The notes beneath the pieces were generated by a model. It did no database searches, was not told the origin of the DNA, and saw only the letters and a program-made list of their open reading frames with translations. Positions 24,609-37,449 of a DNA stretch of 64,000 nucleotides are shown here, piece by piece (the first letter of the stretch is position 1; each line of letters starts with the position of its first letter). This DNA is from Dirofilaria immitis (taxonomy: Eukaryota; Nematoda; Chromadorea; Rhabditida; Onchocercidae). The DNA lies in NCBI GenBank assembly GCA_024305405.1, contig JAKNDB010000109.1, positions 2,976,001-3,040,000 on the forward strand, given 5' to 3'. A program made the translations under genes and the position numbers.

Positions 24609-27600
24609 CCAATGTCGTTTGATTTGAACAAAGTATAGAAGTGAATAAGATATATATGTCAAAAAAAGAAAAAAGTGAATGATGCAAGTTGTAAGAAAAT
24701 TAATCAGTGACCTAAGACCTTTAGCCGAAACCAATTTATTCATTGATTTCGTGTGGATCAGTGCATTTCGCTCAATGAATGATCATAAATCTGATATCTC
24801 GCTACAATTTAGATTTTTGTACCTTTATAAACTTTAGGTTAATTCAGCATAGTCTACCTTTAATTTAACATTTTTTAAAAATATGACTAGTTGCAAAATA
24901 TTCTCCCTGAAATCAACTTTCATGTGTAATAAACAATAATCATCCCTACACTTGTTTGGTAACACTCCAAATGTCACAATTTCAATTTTATTTTAAAGTT
25001 CATATCTATCCGAACTTTGGATTTATAGAAAGCAATAAACAATATTTTTCACTCTTAAAATCAAAAAATAAAAAAGCTGAGAGTAACTGGTCAGTCACTA
25101 CAGATTACTGGAGTGTTTTCCATGGGAAATAAGTAAAACTCTATTTTTTCGGTCAATATTATTCTGAAGTTATTAGTTATGTACATGTTTGTATTCGAAC
25201 TATACTTCCCATATCATGTACTTCTCATCCAGTTACATATATTATTTGTAGATAAAATGTTTAGATACCGATCTAATTTATAGAATTTCTTGGATCAAAA
25301 ATTAAGAAAATTTTGGACGATTGGTGAAAAATGGCTTACGGACTGCAAATGAGCGCTAGAAATATTTTTCAGTTGCTGCTATCATTTCTGTAAGACGTTT
25401 TTTTCATTCTAAAAAAGAGTAGCATTGACAAAATTGTCTTGCTTCTTTGCAAAGATTATGGTGCTATGGTTAGAAATTTTTATCATTAGAGGCAGTGACT
25501 ATTACTTCATGCGAAATGATATAATTTGATATAGAATGCCTCGTTTTCAGTACGAAATGATTTCTATTCCGAAGTACTGATGAATTTTTCTCATACAAGG
25601 CGGCAAGTAAATATTCAGCGAAAAAACCATCTCTAAAAAATTGGACTTGATAAACGTTGAATACAAAATAACGCTTATAACTGATGATAACATTGCTGTT
25701 TTTTTGTTCTTTCATACTGTTATTTTATAGATGTGAAACGAATATGCTTAGAACTGGAATTTTGGGATTTTTCTGAAATCGTTCTACATCGGGCCACTGC
25801 TAATAACGATAATATATCTTCCCAGTTCAATCATTTCTGAACGAACTATATTCTTTAATTTCTCGCACTTTGACTTTCCCAAACTTTATTTTATAAATGT
25901 ATTTGGTAATTAAAAAATAAAGGAAATTAATATTTACCGTTAAACTACAAGTAGCTGTTAATTTGCATTACCCAGTGAATTATCATTATTTTCCGAATAA
26001 TAATAAATGTGATTTTTTCTACACAAAGGAATGATCGGAATGTCATGAGTGCGTTTGGCAGAATCTATCGGATTCACTTTATACGAGTGATTTTTGTTCT
26101 TCGAAATACTTTTTGAAAGAAAGCGATGGAAAATGTGGATCACAAAATTTTAATCTATTACAAACTTGGATTTTCTGATATTTTTTATTTGAAACATTTT
26201 GTCGTAAATGAATAGAAATCTCGCGTAATCGGTAATCTAATAATTGGATTTGGCTTTATAACATTCCATTTTTATGTAAATTTACATTAAAAATTGATGA
26301 AAACAACAAAACTAAAGAGAAAAAATTAAAATTTGGAAAAAAATAAAAGAAAAAAATTACAGTTTAATGAAGAAAAAATAAAAATGGGAACAATAAAACA
26401 TTCTTTTGAATGGCATGCAAGAGAAAAGATTATTACGAAATCTGAAATAAAAACTCACAAAAATTTCCATGTAGACTTACGAAGAACTTACTTCCTTTTT
26501 ATGCATGGCAAAACTTCTATCTGCACAATTTTTCGTAAAATAGTTGTTAAAGAAGAAAAAACGAGGGCTTATGAATCGATATCTATTCACAGTGGTATGT
26601 CACTTTACATAACAAAATTTTAAAGAATCTACAGAACCCGAAGCTCTCATTTTCTCAGCTCATTTTCGGATATTAAGAAAGAGTTTGGGATCTCATTGAA
26701 AATGCACTACAAACATTTATCACAAAATTTTTCGTCTCTGAAAATCTAAAACAAATGACGGTGAAAAGTTTTAAATCATTAGATTACAATTACTAGAAAC
26801 GATTTGAACATATATATAACGGGGTATTTGATTAATTTGTTTCAAAACACTTTTTATTATAATGTTACTTTTGTTTGTGTTTGTTGATGATTCCAAAATA
26901 TTTATAAGGCGATTTAAAAAATTTTAAAGTAAGGGTTCCAGCACCTGACACAGTAAAACAGTATTTTAAGAAATTCAACTATAAAAAAATTGTAGAATTT
27001 TAATGGCAAATAAAACAAAATACTATACATTTCATTTTGATTAGCTATTATAGAAAAGATTATCATTTGTTGCATGGCTTTACGCATCTAATGCCTTGAC
27101 TCACTGTCATCATCATTATTATCATATTCGGCGCAACAATTCTCCAAAAAGAATTAATATTCCCTGCAAAAATATGAAAATAATGGAAGTATGTGAAATA
27201 TTCCAATTCATTTAAAGCTTATTTTTAATTTCCTTAAATATACAACAATGTAAGAAAGAAGAATTCATAATTGATTCTGTTCAATGAGATAATTTACTTT
27301 TCCTCAAAGTACAGTATTTTATAATATCATAGAGAATACAAACAAAAAACTAGCCAATACTATCTTGCTCATTGTATTCCGTTTCATTTTTATTCTTTAC
27401 CATAATAAAAGCTTCCATATCAGTCTCTTCAATAGTCCTCTTTGCCCTATCCCGAAATACAGATTTTTCAAGTTCAGCGGTGTTTCTTGGCTTAAGATAA
27501 TTCATTATATAATCCTTTTATTAATAACTTGATCCTATAGAACTTTTTATTTTTTGAAGAAATAAAACTATAGAATTTTTTATTTGAAAAGCCATAAACT

Positions 27601-29702
27601 GTGTTGATACGTTTAAATGCCATGATCTTCTCATAAATTAAAATAATCTTTGCAGAAGTTAAAGTACGCAAGACAGCTAGCTATATTTACAAGCGGAAAA
27701 ACCGTTTTGCACTTTTCCGAATTCATCTTTACAAAACTAATTCATTATCTCGTCTTAACGACTTTTTCTAAATTATATTTATATTACTTAAGTTAATTTT
27801 ATCAATGACATTCGAGATGTGCTGTCGCAAATAAGATCGGAGAAATTTAAAATCTATACCTGTTGAAATTTAACCAACGGCTCTGTTCGATTTTTATAAA
27901 AATTCTTCAAGTCTTTATCCAACTTCGGGTCGATTCTAAACATTCAAATTCAAATTGATTAAGGTTTTAAATGAATGGGTAATACTGAATTCAGATACCT
28001 CTACATTAATTAGAATGTTACTGAAATGGATTACTTATTAATTCTGCATTGTATCATAATACAAAAAAAAAACCTCTGTCGACTAATTCCCGCGTCCGTC
28101 ATTATGAAATCGCATTGGGCAGGCATCATCAGTTTCATTATATTCATAAAGGGACTTAACAATATCGAATTATGGATTCGGTATATTGGCCTTATCATTA
28201 CTTCCTGCAGCATATGTTACAGTGTGCTTGTTAATATTTCGGAAAAGACTATGATAAATTATCCAACCATTTCATTTGTCATCTACAAAATAATCGCAAT
28301 ATAGTGGGGAGTACATAAGAATTTTCAGATCTCAAAAGTTTATCTGATCACCTAAAAACATAGTTTCAGATATCTTCAAAGATTTAAATCTCCTCAGATG
28401 TATTCAAATATTTATAATATCATTTTAATGCGAAAGCGATCAATCAAGCTTACCATGAACAAGTTACCTCCAATACCGTAACAGCGTGCGTTATATTTTA
28501 TTTTTAAACAAAGGAAATAACACTCTGAAATCCTGGAATATGGCAAATCAGACATGAAATTACTAGAATAGTTTATTCGGATTTAACTTCTTGAATATGT
28601 CACAATGAACTCTCAGTATTTAATAGAAAACTTTCTTAATTACGTGAATACTGCATCAATTTAAGATTACCACCAGTATTTTATGCTTTAACCCTTGGAA
28701 GGGTCGAAAATTATAGGATAGAAGTCTTGGGTAATCACTATTTAAATATGCCGGAAATTTCGCACTTTAAAGTTGAATTTGTCTGGTGATCATTTAATAT
28801 TAGGAGTCATATAAAAAGGATGTATTGCATGTCGAATATGGCATCCTTCTCTTTTACTTACCAACCAAATGAAAATCTTTATTGCATTCGTTAGCCAAAA
28901 AAAAAGATGAATAATTAAGCCATATCTCGAAAAATCTGATAATTTATCATAAAACAAGCACTAACGCGCAAACTTCAGAAGTAATTTTACGAAAACATGT
29001 GCATAAAAACGTGGCTGAGCAGCATTTGATGATATACGAAGAGACGAACTGAACTGCGTTGTCCAATAAATAATCCAGCCCATCACCAACTTAAGAGCAT
29101 TACACTTCTGCTCACAATCTACGAAATTTTAATGTAATTTCAATGAATCAAACAATAATATACTTCAAGAAATTGGCCATGAGAGTTATCGATTTACTGA
29201 ATTTACTAGAAAATCTAAAAATCAAACCTTTGATAACAACGGGTGCATGTAAATCCATACATTCCATCAAGTCTCGAAAAGCTTGAATAATTTTAAACAT
29301 AAATAACGAATGCATAAATAATAAAGTATATGAAGGCGAATGTTTTCAAGTGGTTTATGAAAGACTTATAAATTAAAAATATGTTTTAAAAATGACCGGC
29401 AGGATGTTCGATGCACATGTATTCAAAGCCATCCATAAATACACGAAACAAATAATTATCTTGGCACTTCTTTATACGATCCATACACTCATATACTTCG
29501 CGGAGTTTCCTAAAATAATTATTGGACAATTTAACAAAGAGAATAGAGAAACTCAATTCATAGTTATGAAATCAGAATTCTCAGAAGCAGCTAATTTCTT
29601 ACTCGCACGTATTCACCAAACGTTCATAGTCATTTCCAGAAACAAAGCTTGCGCGTAGTGTAAGAAGCAAAGGTTTCAAGCAGCCTAGAATGAGTATACA
29701 AA

Positions 29703-29942
29703 TCATATACAAAAAGTAAGGGATATAGCAAGTAATAGAACCAATAAAATTGCGGCAAATATATTTATTTTTTTACCTTCAACGCAATTCGGATAAAACT
29801 CAGGTATCCTTGCAAAATCACTGATTGAATGTTTTTCTAAATCTGATGGCTCTTGATAGTTCCTACTTTTTCCTGCAAACCTCCAGTTATTGAGTTCGAG
29901 CAAATAAAACAATCGTTCTGCATCATTGCACTGATTACTCAA
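29703..29942 (-). CDS. Possible 3' exon encoding a C-terminal membrane anchor
   Basis: The minus strand reads NQCNDAERLFYLLELNNWRF, a polar linker with SISDFARIPEFYPNCVEGKK, then a hydrophobic segment (INIFAAILLVLLLAISL) and a stop. A weak acceptor (TATTTTGAG) precedes it. The layout resembles the last exon of a tail-anchored or type I membrane protein. No upstream exon was found, so it may be a lone conserved exon or chance. Confidence 0.3.
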   Translation of the reverse strand: MSNQCNDAERLFYLLELNNWRFAGKSRNYQEPSDLEKHSISDFARIPEFYPNCVEGKKINIFAAILLVLLLAISLTFCI

Positions 29943-32143
29943 AATAGCAAATTAATTCACCATTTTTTTCGTGTTGCATCGCGAGAGGTATGAGAAGAAA
30001 TAAAGCAACGTTATGAATATGGATGTGTATCATTTCTTCTTTCCTTTTTGTTTAAATTTCTTCTAAAAGAAAAATAATACACACAATTGTCCCGATACCT
30101 TGGCATTTCTTGTAGTTGAAAGCTTATAGAATTTTTTTCCGCTCATGGACTTTTGACATTTACGATTCCACTTCTTTAAATCATTACTACGAAATAGAAT
30201 ACATGGCAAAAGGCGTTAGTGTAGAATCCGGATTTGCTAGTATGTTATTTCTCTTCTTTTAAATCTTTGAAACTTAATGGTATACACTGATATTTTACAA
30301 GATGACGTATTTAAGCATTGATTCGTATTTTACGAATTGGTTGGAAAAATTCCAATAATTTGTGACGAATCTTAAAGAGATAAACTTACAATGTACTGAA
30401 ACTGACGAATCTGAATCTGAACTAGTCGATTACAACGAATGATAGCAACAATGATTATACGATGTTTAACCAGTCAAATACTAACCGCCACTTATTATGC
30501 TCCGGAATATTCTTTGTAACGATATTTATGAATCAAGATTTGATAGATGTTGTTTTTATGTTTACTGCATGGTGGGTCACAAAAGAAATAATTTGATAAA
30601 TATCAATCTACTGAGGGACGAAAACTTTATCAACGTAGTAAATATATAATAACTATCTGAAATCTTTCCATATGCAACCAGCCACATCATCATTCATCGT
30701 TAATCTTCAGTTAAACTGCCTACTTTTTTGTTTTGCAACTTTTCACCTTATTTTATTTTTTGTTGGACCCATCATTTTTATCATGCATCTTATACATCTC
30801 CTGACTTCTGATCTTTTAGTGAAATATTAGAACTAGTGCATGCGTATTAGTGAATGATAAGTGCTTTACTCGAATATTACAATCTGCGCTATCAGTATTC
30901 AGGATAACATTCGATATCAGACTATTACTTTCTTACATGAGAAAGATCTGATCAACCTTCTGGTTACAACAGATACACTATACTGAATGGACAATGTTTT
31001 GAGTATCAACTTGATAAATGTTTCTTTTGAAGACACACGATGAATTGACAAATCATGGAAAAACAAAGCCCAATGAAAAAGTAATGGAGGAAGTAGATGA
31101 TAATGATAATGATCTGCCAGAAGAATACCAATGTTCTGATAGATGATAAATTAATTAGCTCTGTCATTAAATAAAAAGCAAAACAATTGGCGTACATTTG
31201 AAGCAGATATTTGTATAGATATGTGAAATTTAGGTGCTAAGAATTGATGTGAAGAAGAAAAATGAAGATATCGCACTGAATCAACATAGTGAAAATGAAT
31301 AAATATGAACCGATTATTTTACTTAAGGTCAATGTCTGAGGATTTCCTGCTCACGTAATGAGTAGTACTTACAAGTTTTGAGATGCCGCATATCTAAATT
31401 GTATAAACGCACTTAGCCAGCATATAATAATGAATGAAGCATGGGGTATAGGATATTTTTCTATGGTATTCATATGCATCATTTTTTTATATCTATAGTG
31501 AAGATAAGGAGGAATTCAACAACAATTCATAATTAAAAGATGATCCCGTATAAACCAATTAATCTAGAGCATCTTCCATAACTATCAAAAACACTAAATA
31601 TAACTAATAAGAAGATTTAGATTTTGGCAATACAGCTCCTCTCCATTGTTTTCCAGATATTTAGAGCTTTTTAGCATTTCCAGATTGAATTGGTGAAATT
31701 TCTAAATCACGACGATATTTCCATGCCACTTGGTGCTCTTTTTCTTTATTCACTCGTGTCTCTAACTGGAGTTTAAGCCAACCAAAGCTGAAGTTTTCTT
31801 GGTTCTTCAAGCTAGCTATCTGCAATGCTATTTAATTAGCAGTATTACACTGAATAAGAAAATAAGTATTCCTTTTTTTTTTCAGGAGTTAATGAGTGCA
31901 TCGTTACATATTACCAAAATGCTATGTAGTATACTATCTCAACATCACATAGACTGATTATTTAAATTATCAATTAACATCGCTTAAGCAATAAATGATT
32001 CAGACAATTCAAAAATGTAAGAAATTTTATTTAAATCGTTAAAAAGCTAGGAGAAACGAACCGAAACACTACGCTGATTTTGCTTCCCAAAAGAGCTTCA
32101 TCATCAACAGCTTTTCGGTACGTGCGTACCGTTTCCGTTGGAT

Positions 32144-34717
32144 TCAATCTCGTTTTTCTTTACTTTCAGATAAATTAATTTCTGATCTCATTCTTATTAA
32201 CAAATTTTTCGAGCAAATATCATTTGGAGAAATTTTCCGTTTCACTGTGCCATGCGTTGAAATTTTAGAGCTGGGAAAAGCCGTTAATGAATTTTGGTCA
32301 CTCAATTCGCTATCCTGGATCGAGCGCAGTGTTCCACCTACTGAATTTGGCAATTTATTTCGCATCGGAGCTACAGTTTTCCCGTTTTTGATGGCAGAAT
32401 TAATATTTTCTATTTCTGATTCGTATTTATCTTGTAGCTTCTTTACTTTAATTTCTCCAATGACTTTTTCCGTCCTGAAATTCTTGCAGCTTTCGGTGGT
32501 TTTTTGAGAGTGATGCATTTTAATATTTCGTCAGCATGATCCTCCGCAGTGTGTGTCGTAATGCTTAGGTCAGGTGATAGCGGTTGTAAAACTGAGACTG
32601 ATTTTTGAATTTCGCTTCTGCTTTCTTCAACTGATTTCATTTGCTTTGATTTGTGAGAGAAGTGAGAGCTGCCAGGTGCTGCGACCAGTTCCGTTAGAGC
32701 TACATCTTTCTTCATTTTCTCGGCGTCTTTAACTTTTTTTAATTGAAAAGTCTGGACGCTCAATAAACTTCTTAGAATTTCTCAACAGAATCAATTTCTG
32801 TGCAGCATCCTGACTATCAGGGTTTCTATTAATACTCTGAACTTTGTTTTCCTTCGGTAAGGCACTTTATGATTGTCTGCATTTCCCGCTATTTCTTTTT
32901 TGCAATATACTTTTTTTTCTGAAAGGCATGGCTCTGAAGATGAAAGTCTCTTTTCACTAACAGTTTCAATTTGTTTATTGCCATTTCCTTTTGCATATTT
33001 CGACTGTTTCAGTTTTGTACTCAATGAATTTAATAAAGAATCATTCCTTGATTCGTTCAGTTTCATCCTGTTTTTGTTTTCTTACTTACCATAATACTAG
33101 AATCATTTTGAATTACCATCTTCTGCTGCGATGCCAACAAAGTCTGAATTTGCGGTGCCTCAATCAAAATAATATCTTCCGCTGCCGTTCCAATTCCTCT
33201 TCTCAATTCCTGGTTTTTTGTAAATTTCGTCATATTTTTTTGCTGCATCTGCGTTTCATTTCGCACATTGTTAGCTTTCACTATCGTCATGGCATCAGTA
33301 CTCCGCTCTTTCGTTGCCTGGGCGTTTATTTTGACGTCGCTTAATTCTGGAGATGCGAAATTTGAGGCAGTAAGCTTTTGCCTTGACCATTTTGTTCCTT
33401 TCTTATCATTTAATGCTCTAGTTATCTCCATTTTTCTTCCTATAAAGCCCATTCCCACCTTATCTTGTTCAGCATTATTTATTATTTGACTTAAGCCTTT
33501 ACTGTCTTCTTCTTGCCTCATAGCTACAATCTCTTTTGCGTCTACTTGTTTTCGATCTGCAGAACCACGTCGATGAAGTTCAATCAAATTTTTCATTCGT
33601 TTCTTCTCCTCTTCCGGTGCTCGATAAAGCTTTGTACAGTTGCCATCATTTCCATGAGTTAATACTAATGATGATTTCCTGGAAGAAGGTTTTTCCACAT
33701 CTCGAAATGTTCTTATTGGACGAGAAGGCCGGCGCTCAAAATGTCTTCTTTCCTGTTCAGCTTTCTCAGTGAACATTGACAAAATAGCAGCTACAGAACT
33801 GCCTTTTTATTGATTTCACTAACCTTGATAACTGAATTGTTATGATACGTAGATTCTTGCACTGTTCGATTATCAGAAGATGAAATACGACATTTTTTGA
33901 TCTCCTCTCCGTTTCCGTCTCATTCTTACTTGTTTGAGCCAATTCAGAAATCAAACAATGTAGGCGGGCACTCTCCGCAGCACATACAGGTTTTGAAAAT
34001 TCGGTAGAAAAAACAGCTGGCTTCATTGTTTCGAGAGTGATGCATACTTCGCATATCACTGGAACAAATTCCTTTGAATCACTTACTTCGCGGCATTCAG
34101 AAATTGTTTCAGAGAGCTTTTCATTTGCTCTGCTAATCCGTCGGATGTAGTTTTTAGGTGTTTGGAAACCTTTTTCGGTTTGCAAGATATTTCGCCTAAT
34201 TTCCCGTTGTTTTTTCTTTGTGTTTCTTTGCTCCTTTTTCGTTCTTTCCTCATCACTTAATTTCGGTTTCTTCTTTCCTTCATCAGTTGCGCTTTGTTTT
34301 GGTTTTTTCTTTGGAATCTCGCTACTTAACTTCTTTTCCTGTAAACAATCTTTTCTTTGATCAGTTAGTAAGGAATTGCCTCGAAACCGTGAAAAAAGGC
34401 AAAAGCTTACCTCTAGATGCTTTATTGCAGCTACTGATTCCACTTTGGAAGCATCAAAAACTTCTTTCACTTCAATAGAAATATCAGCCAACATTTTCTT
34501 CGTTTTCTCAACATCCAGTGCCGGTTCTGCTATAATAGAAGCACCGCCTTCAGATTCCGAGCAGTTTTCCATAATCTTTCCTATTGGGAGGGAAGATTGT
34601 CATATAATTCAGCGATAGCAGCAGCAGCAGCAGTAGAAGGAGGAACTTTTCGTCTTCCGAAATTCATCAGCGTTTGTCGTTTGAATCGAATCAAAAAACC
34701 AGCGCCCAAGTGGCTTT
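32144..34717 (-). CDS. Long basic C-terminal tail of the kinase gene
   Basis: Continues from the kinase exon ending at 34890. It starts with FKRQTLMNFGRRKVPPS and an Ala run, like the region after an MLCK catalytic core. About 800 residues of Lys/Glu/Ser-rich, low-complexity, probably disordered sequence follow (KKKPKLSDEERTKKEQRNTK; RPSRPIRTFRDVEKP), to a stop at 32144. One in-frame intron lies at 34339-34410. Frames change at about 34610, 33885, 33793, 33074, 32853, 32728 and 32475. Most are A runs, and each is repaired by adding a base (two at 32728). Read without repair these look like four or five separate small genes; one continuous tail is more likely. A separate downstream gene starting at 34572 is the alternative. 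Confidence 0.6.
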
Positions 34718-34889
34718 CTGAAAACATTCCAGCAGCAAATGAATGAACTGGAGTTTTTTTTTTAGGTGACCTTCATTATCTTAATAACGGATTTCTGCAT
34801 AGTTCAGATAATAACAAATATCCTATATCGATACCTTTCTTAATTTTTCTTGGTCAATAAAATATAAGGCGAAAACAATTATTGCTTAC

Positions 34890-36976
34890 CTAAAACGTTT
34901 GTTTCTGAGATATGATTTCAATCCTTCTTTCGATAGCGGAGTGCCGCTATTCGGTTGATTTAATATCAAATCATTTGCCGCTTTTGTCCGGCTGTCAACA
35001 ATCCATGGATGATTTAAACAATCCTCCGGAAGCATCCTTTGCCTGTTATTATAGTTGAATAAATAAATAATACTATAGATATTATTCAAAATAGGATTTA
35101 ACAATGTTCATAACTGCAAAAAGGCGAATAAAACCAAAACAAACTTCTGCTCCATTATAAGAAGTCTGGATATAAAGTCTTTGGCAGCGTCTGAAATCCC
35201 TTCGAATGCTTCATCATCGAATTCCCATTCCCCTTTTCAACAGCTACATAAGTATCACCTAGTGTTTCACCCAAAAATGGTGAGATGCCTGATAACCTAC
35301 AATATCTTGATATTAGTCAAGAAAATAATTACAAGTCTCTTGGATGCGAGGAATTTAAAACGCTTTGCTACATTGCTCAACAAATAATGATTTCAACACT
35401 CCAACTCATATGTGAAAAATAACATTTCAATCTAACAGAATATAAGTGATGACGCCGATGCTCCACATATCGGTGTAGAAATCGATAGGTTCAAATTTTA
35501 TCACTTCTGGAGCAACGAATTCCGGAGTGCCGGCCATAAATAATAAATTCGATGAACCATCATAAAACTGAGCAAGCCCAAAATCAATCAGTTTTATACG
35601 GTTACCCGTTTGTGAAACACACATGATATTTTCAGGCTAAAATTGTTGTTTATTATTTTATTGAATATGGAATTTGAATTATACAGAATTATTCATAATA
35701 ATATTAGTGCATTATGACTATAGACTTCCAATGACATATTTGTCTTAGAATATTAGATTTTTTGCTGAATTTTTGCTGAATACTTTTTGCTGAAATATGT
35801 AGTCTCGCAGCATATAACTTTTAATCAAATTGTAGCTAACGTTACCAGTTGATAATGTACAATTAATAAAAGATAAAAACAACCTTTATATCGAGATGAA
35901 CAATACTTTTGCTATGAATATAGCTAATTGCTTCACATATCTGACAAACAATCATTACAACAGCTAATTCTGTTAGAATATAGTTCTCATCAACGACTCG
36001 ATCAAATAATTCACCGCCACTTACTCTGAATCCATACATCAAATTACTCCAAATTATGATAATGGAAAGTGGTGAGCACAATAACGAAAAGCTTACATTT
36101 CCATAATCAGTACAACATCGTTGTCAGGTGTATCAAAAGCATCATAGATCTGAGCTATTCTGGGATGCCTCAACTGCGTCATAATAGCTACCTAAATTAT
36201 TTTTTAAATTAATAAATAAGAGAAAATTTAGCACGTCTTTAAACTTGAATAACTACCAATCATCATTATAACAAACTTCACGTTCCACTTTATCTCGATC
36301 CGCATCACGTTTTATTTTGATACGTTTTGCTGCAAGTTCAAGTCCTGTTGCTTTTTCACGGCATCGATACACTTTCCCAAACTTTCCCTGAACAAATACT
36401 CTCTTCATTAAAATGTGATAAGGCACATTTGTGACACTTCATTCAGTCAAAAAATTTTTAAGATACACATAAAAAATACAAAAATCTTTTGATATTTTAG
36501 TCTTATAATTTTTCCATGCATCTCCAAATTACTCATAGAAGCGTATTTTTAGTTCAACATCTCAATAACCTGCAGTTTTAATATTAAAATATGTTGAAAA
36601 AATATTAACTCTCCTAGTTCATCCATGCACTCGTAATATTTTGAAAACTTCTCATTGGCCCGTATTCGAACAACATCCTTGATTTCAAATGGAAGTTGTT
36701 CATCATCCACTGTAACAATTAGAAAAAATTGAGTAAATTTCATAACTGTTGGTGTCACCAAGTTTAAAGTGACATGAGTTTAATACGAAGAGATTGGTAT
36801 ATTCATAGTGCTACTTTTAGTATGTTAAGAACAATATAGTTAGTACTTCAATAAAATGAGTCAAAAAAAAGTGGACGATGAGATCTAAACTAACCTCCTT
36901 GATAGTCTGATTCATCAACCAGTATACGACCTTCATCACTGTTAGTGCCAGGTGGTAAGGCCGTGAAAATGACCAT
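34890..36976 (-). CDS. Ser/Thr kinase domain, myosin light chain kinase/titin group
   Basis: Exons (minus): 36976-36895, 36709-36610, 36387-36277, 36191-36097, 36025-35884, 35636-35437, 35296-35145, 35042-34890. They spell a full kinase domain: YYECMDELGE + GKFGKV (Gly-rich loop), ELAAKRIK (catalytic Lys), HPRIAQIYDAF, SGGELFDRV, HLDIKPENI (catalytic loop with Leu in place of Arg, as in MLCK/titin kinases), IKLIDFGLAQ, GTPEFVAPEV, DMWSIGVITYILLSGISPF, EDCLNHPWI. It should phosphorylate Ser/Thr on cytoskeletal or muscle proteins, probably with an autoinhibitory C-terminus. Two frame breaks fall in base runs: one G short at the 36387 exon start, and CCCC at 35231-35234 within VEKG(E)WEF. No Ig or FN3 domains are visible. 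The ATG is 9 nt after a GCAG acceptor. The chain continues into the tail listed next. Confidence 0.88.
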
Positions 36977-37243
36977 GGTTGTTAACTGCATCCAAAAATG
37001 CATGTTATGTAGTATATTGTCAAAAAATAAATAAACAAATAAAATGACCGATATGTGGTTTAAAAAACGATAAATTTAGTCCCAAGTAAGCTTGTAATAA
37101 ATATGAAATTTTCGAGATGCAACATAAAAATTAACTCACTGTTGAAATTCGTGTGTTGCTACAAACAGTTTTAATAGTTTTTCTTTTTGAAATTCATAAA
37201 TCGATGAATTAAATAAGGAAGAGAGTTATCGATGAATAAAAGA

Positions 37244-37443
37244 TTACTTAATAAAGCGTATTTCACTCTTCTTATCAATACGCTTTTGCATCATCTGAAA
37301 ATATTTTGAAATGGAAAATAACACACGAAAAAAAAGAAACACCATATATTCAACAACATTATTTTTCCAGATTATTCGCTTATCAGAAACAGTCCAACCA
37401 AACTCTGTACAGCCTAACGTTTTTTTCATGAACAACAGCCGAG
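37244..37443 (-). CDS. Two 3' exons of an unknown small gene
   Basis: Exon 37443-37343 follows a TTCTTTTAG acceptor and reads KTLGCTEFGWTVSDKRIIWK; a 48-nt intron ends in ATTTTCAG; exon 37294-37244 reads QKRIDKKSEIRFIK and a stop. Both splice sites are good and the join is in phase, so this is likely real coding DNA, either a very small protein with its ATG inside the first exon or the 3' end of a gene whose upstream exons I could not find. It lies upstream of the kinase gene on the same strand. Family not recognised. Confidence 0.4.
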
Positions 37444-37449
37444 CTAAAA

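Larger units (their letters stand above)
23759..32143. other. Gene-poor region
   Basis: More than 8 kb without a convincing gene. It holds the 37-bp direct repeat, a small tandem duplication (CTAGGCACTATATA) at about 23930-23950, and scattered open frames. The frame at 26333-26623 (+) and the one at 29703-29942 (-) look somewhat protein-like; only the latter is listed. Confidence 0.4.

Noticed and set aside
32144..33782. Four separate small minus-strand genes encoding basic proteins
   Set aside because: Frames abut or overlap at A runs and continue one another in composition; a single tail broken by missing bases explains them better.
32247..34618. Several plus-strand open frames of 73-117 codons (32247, 32873, 32991, 33268, 33536, 34218, 34376)
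   Set aside because: They are antisense to the Lys/Glu-rich kinase tail; Phe/Leu/Ser-rich translations are what the complement of such codons gives, and no splice or start context supports them.
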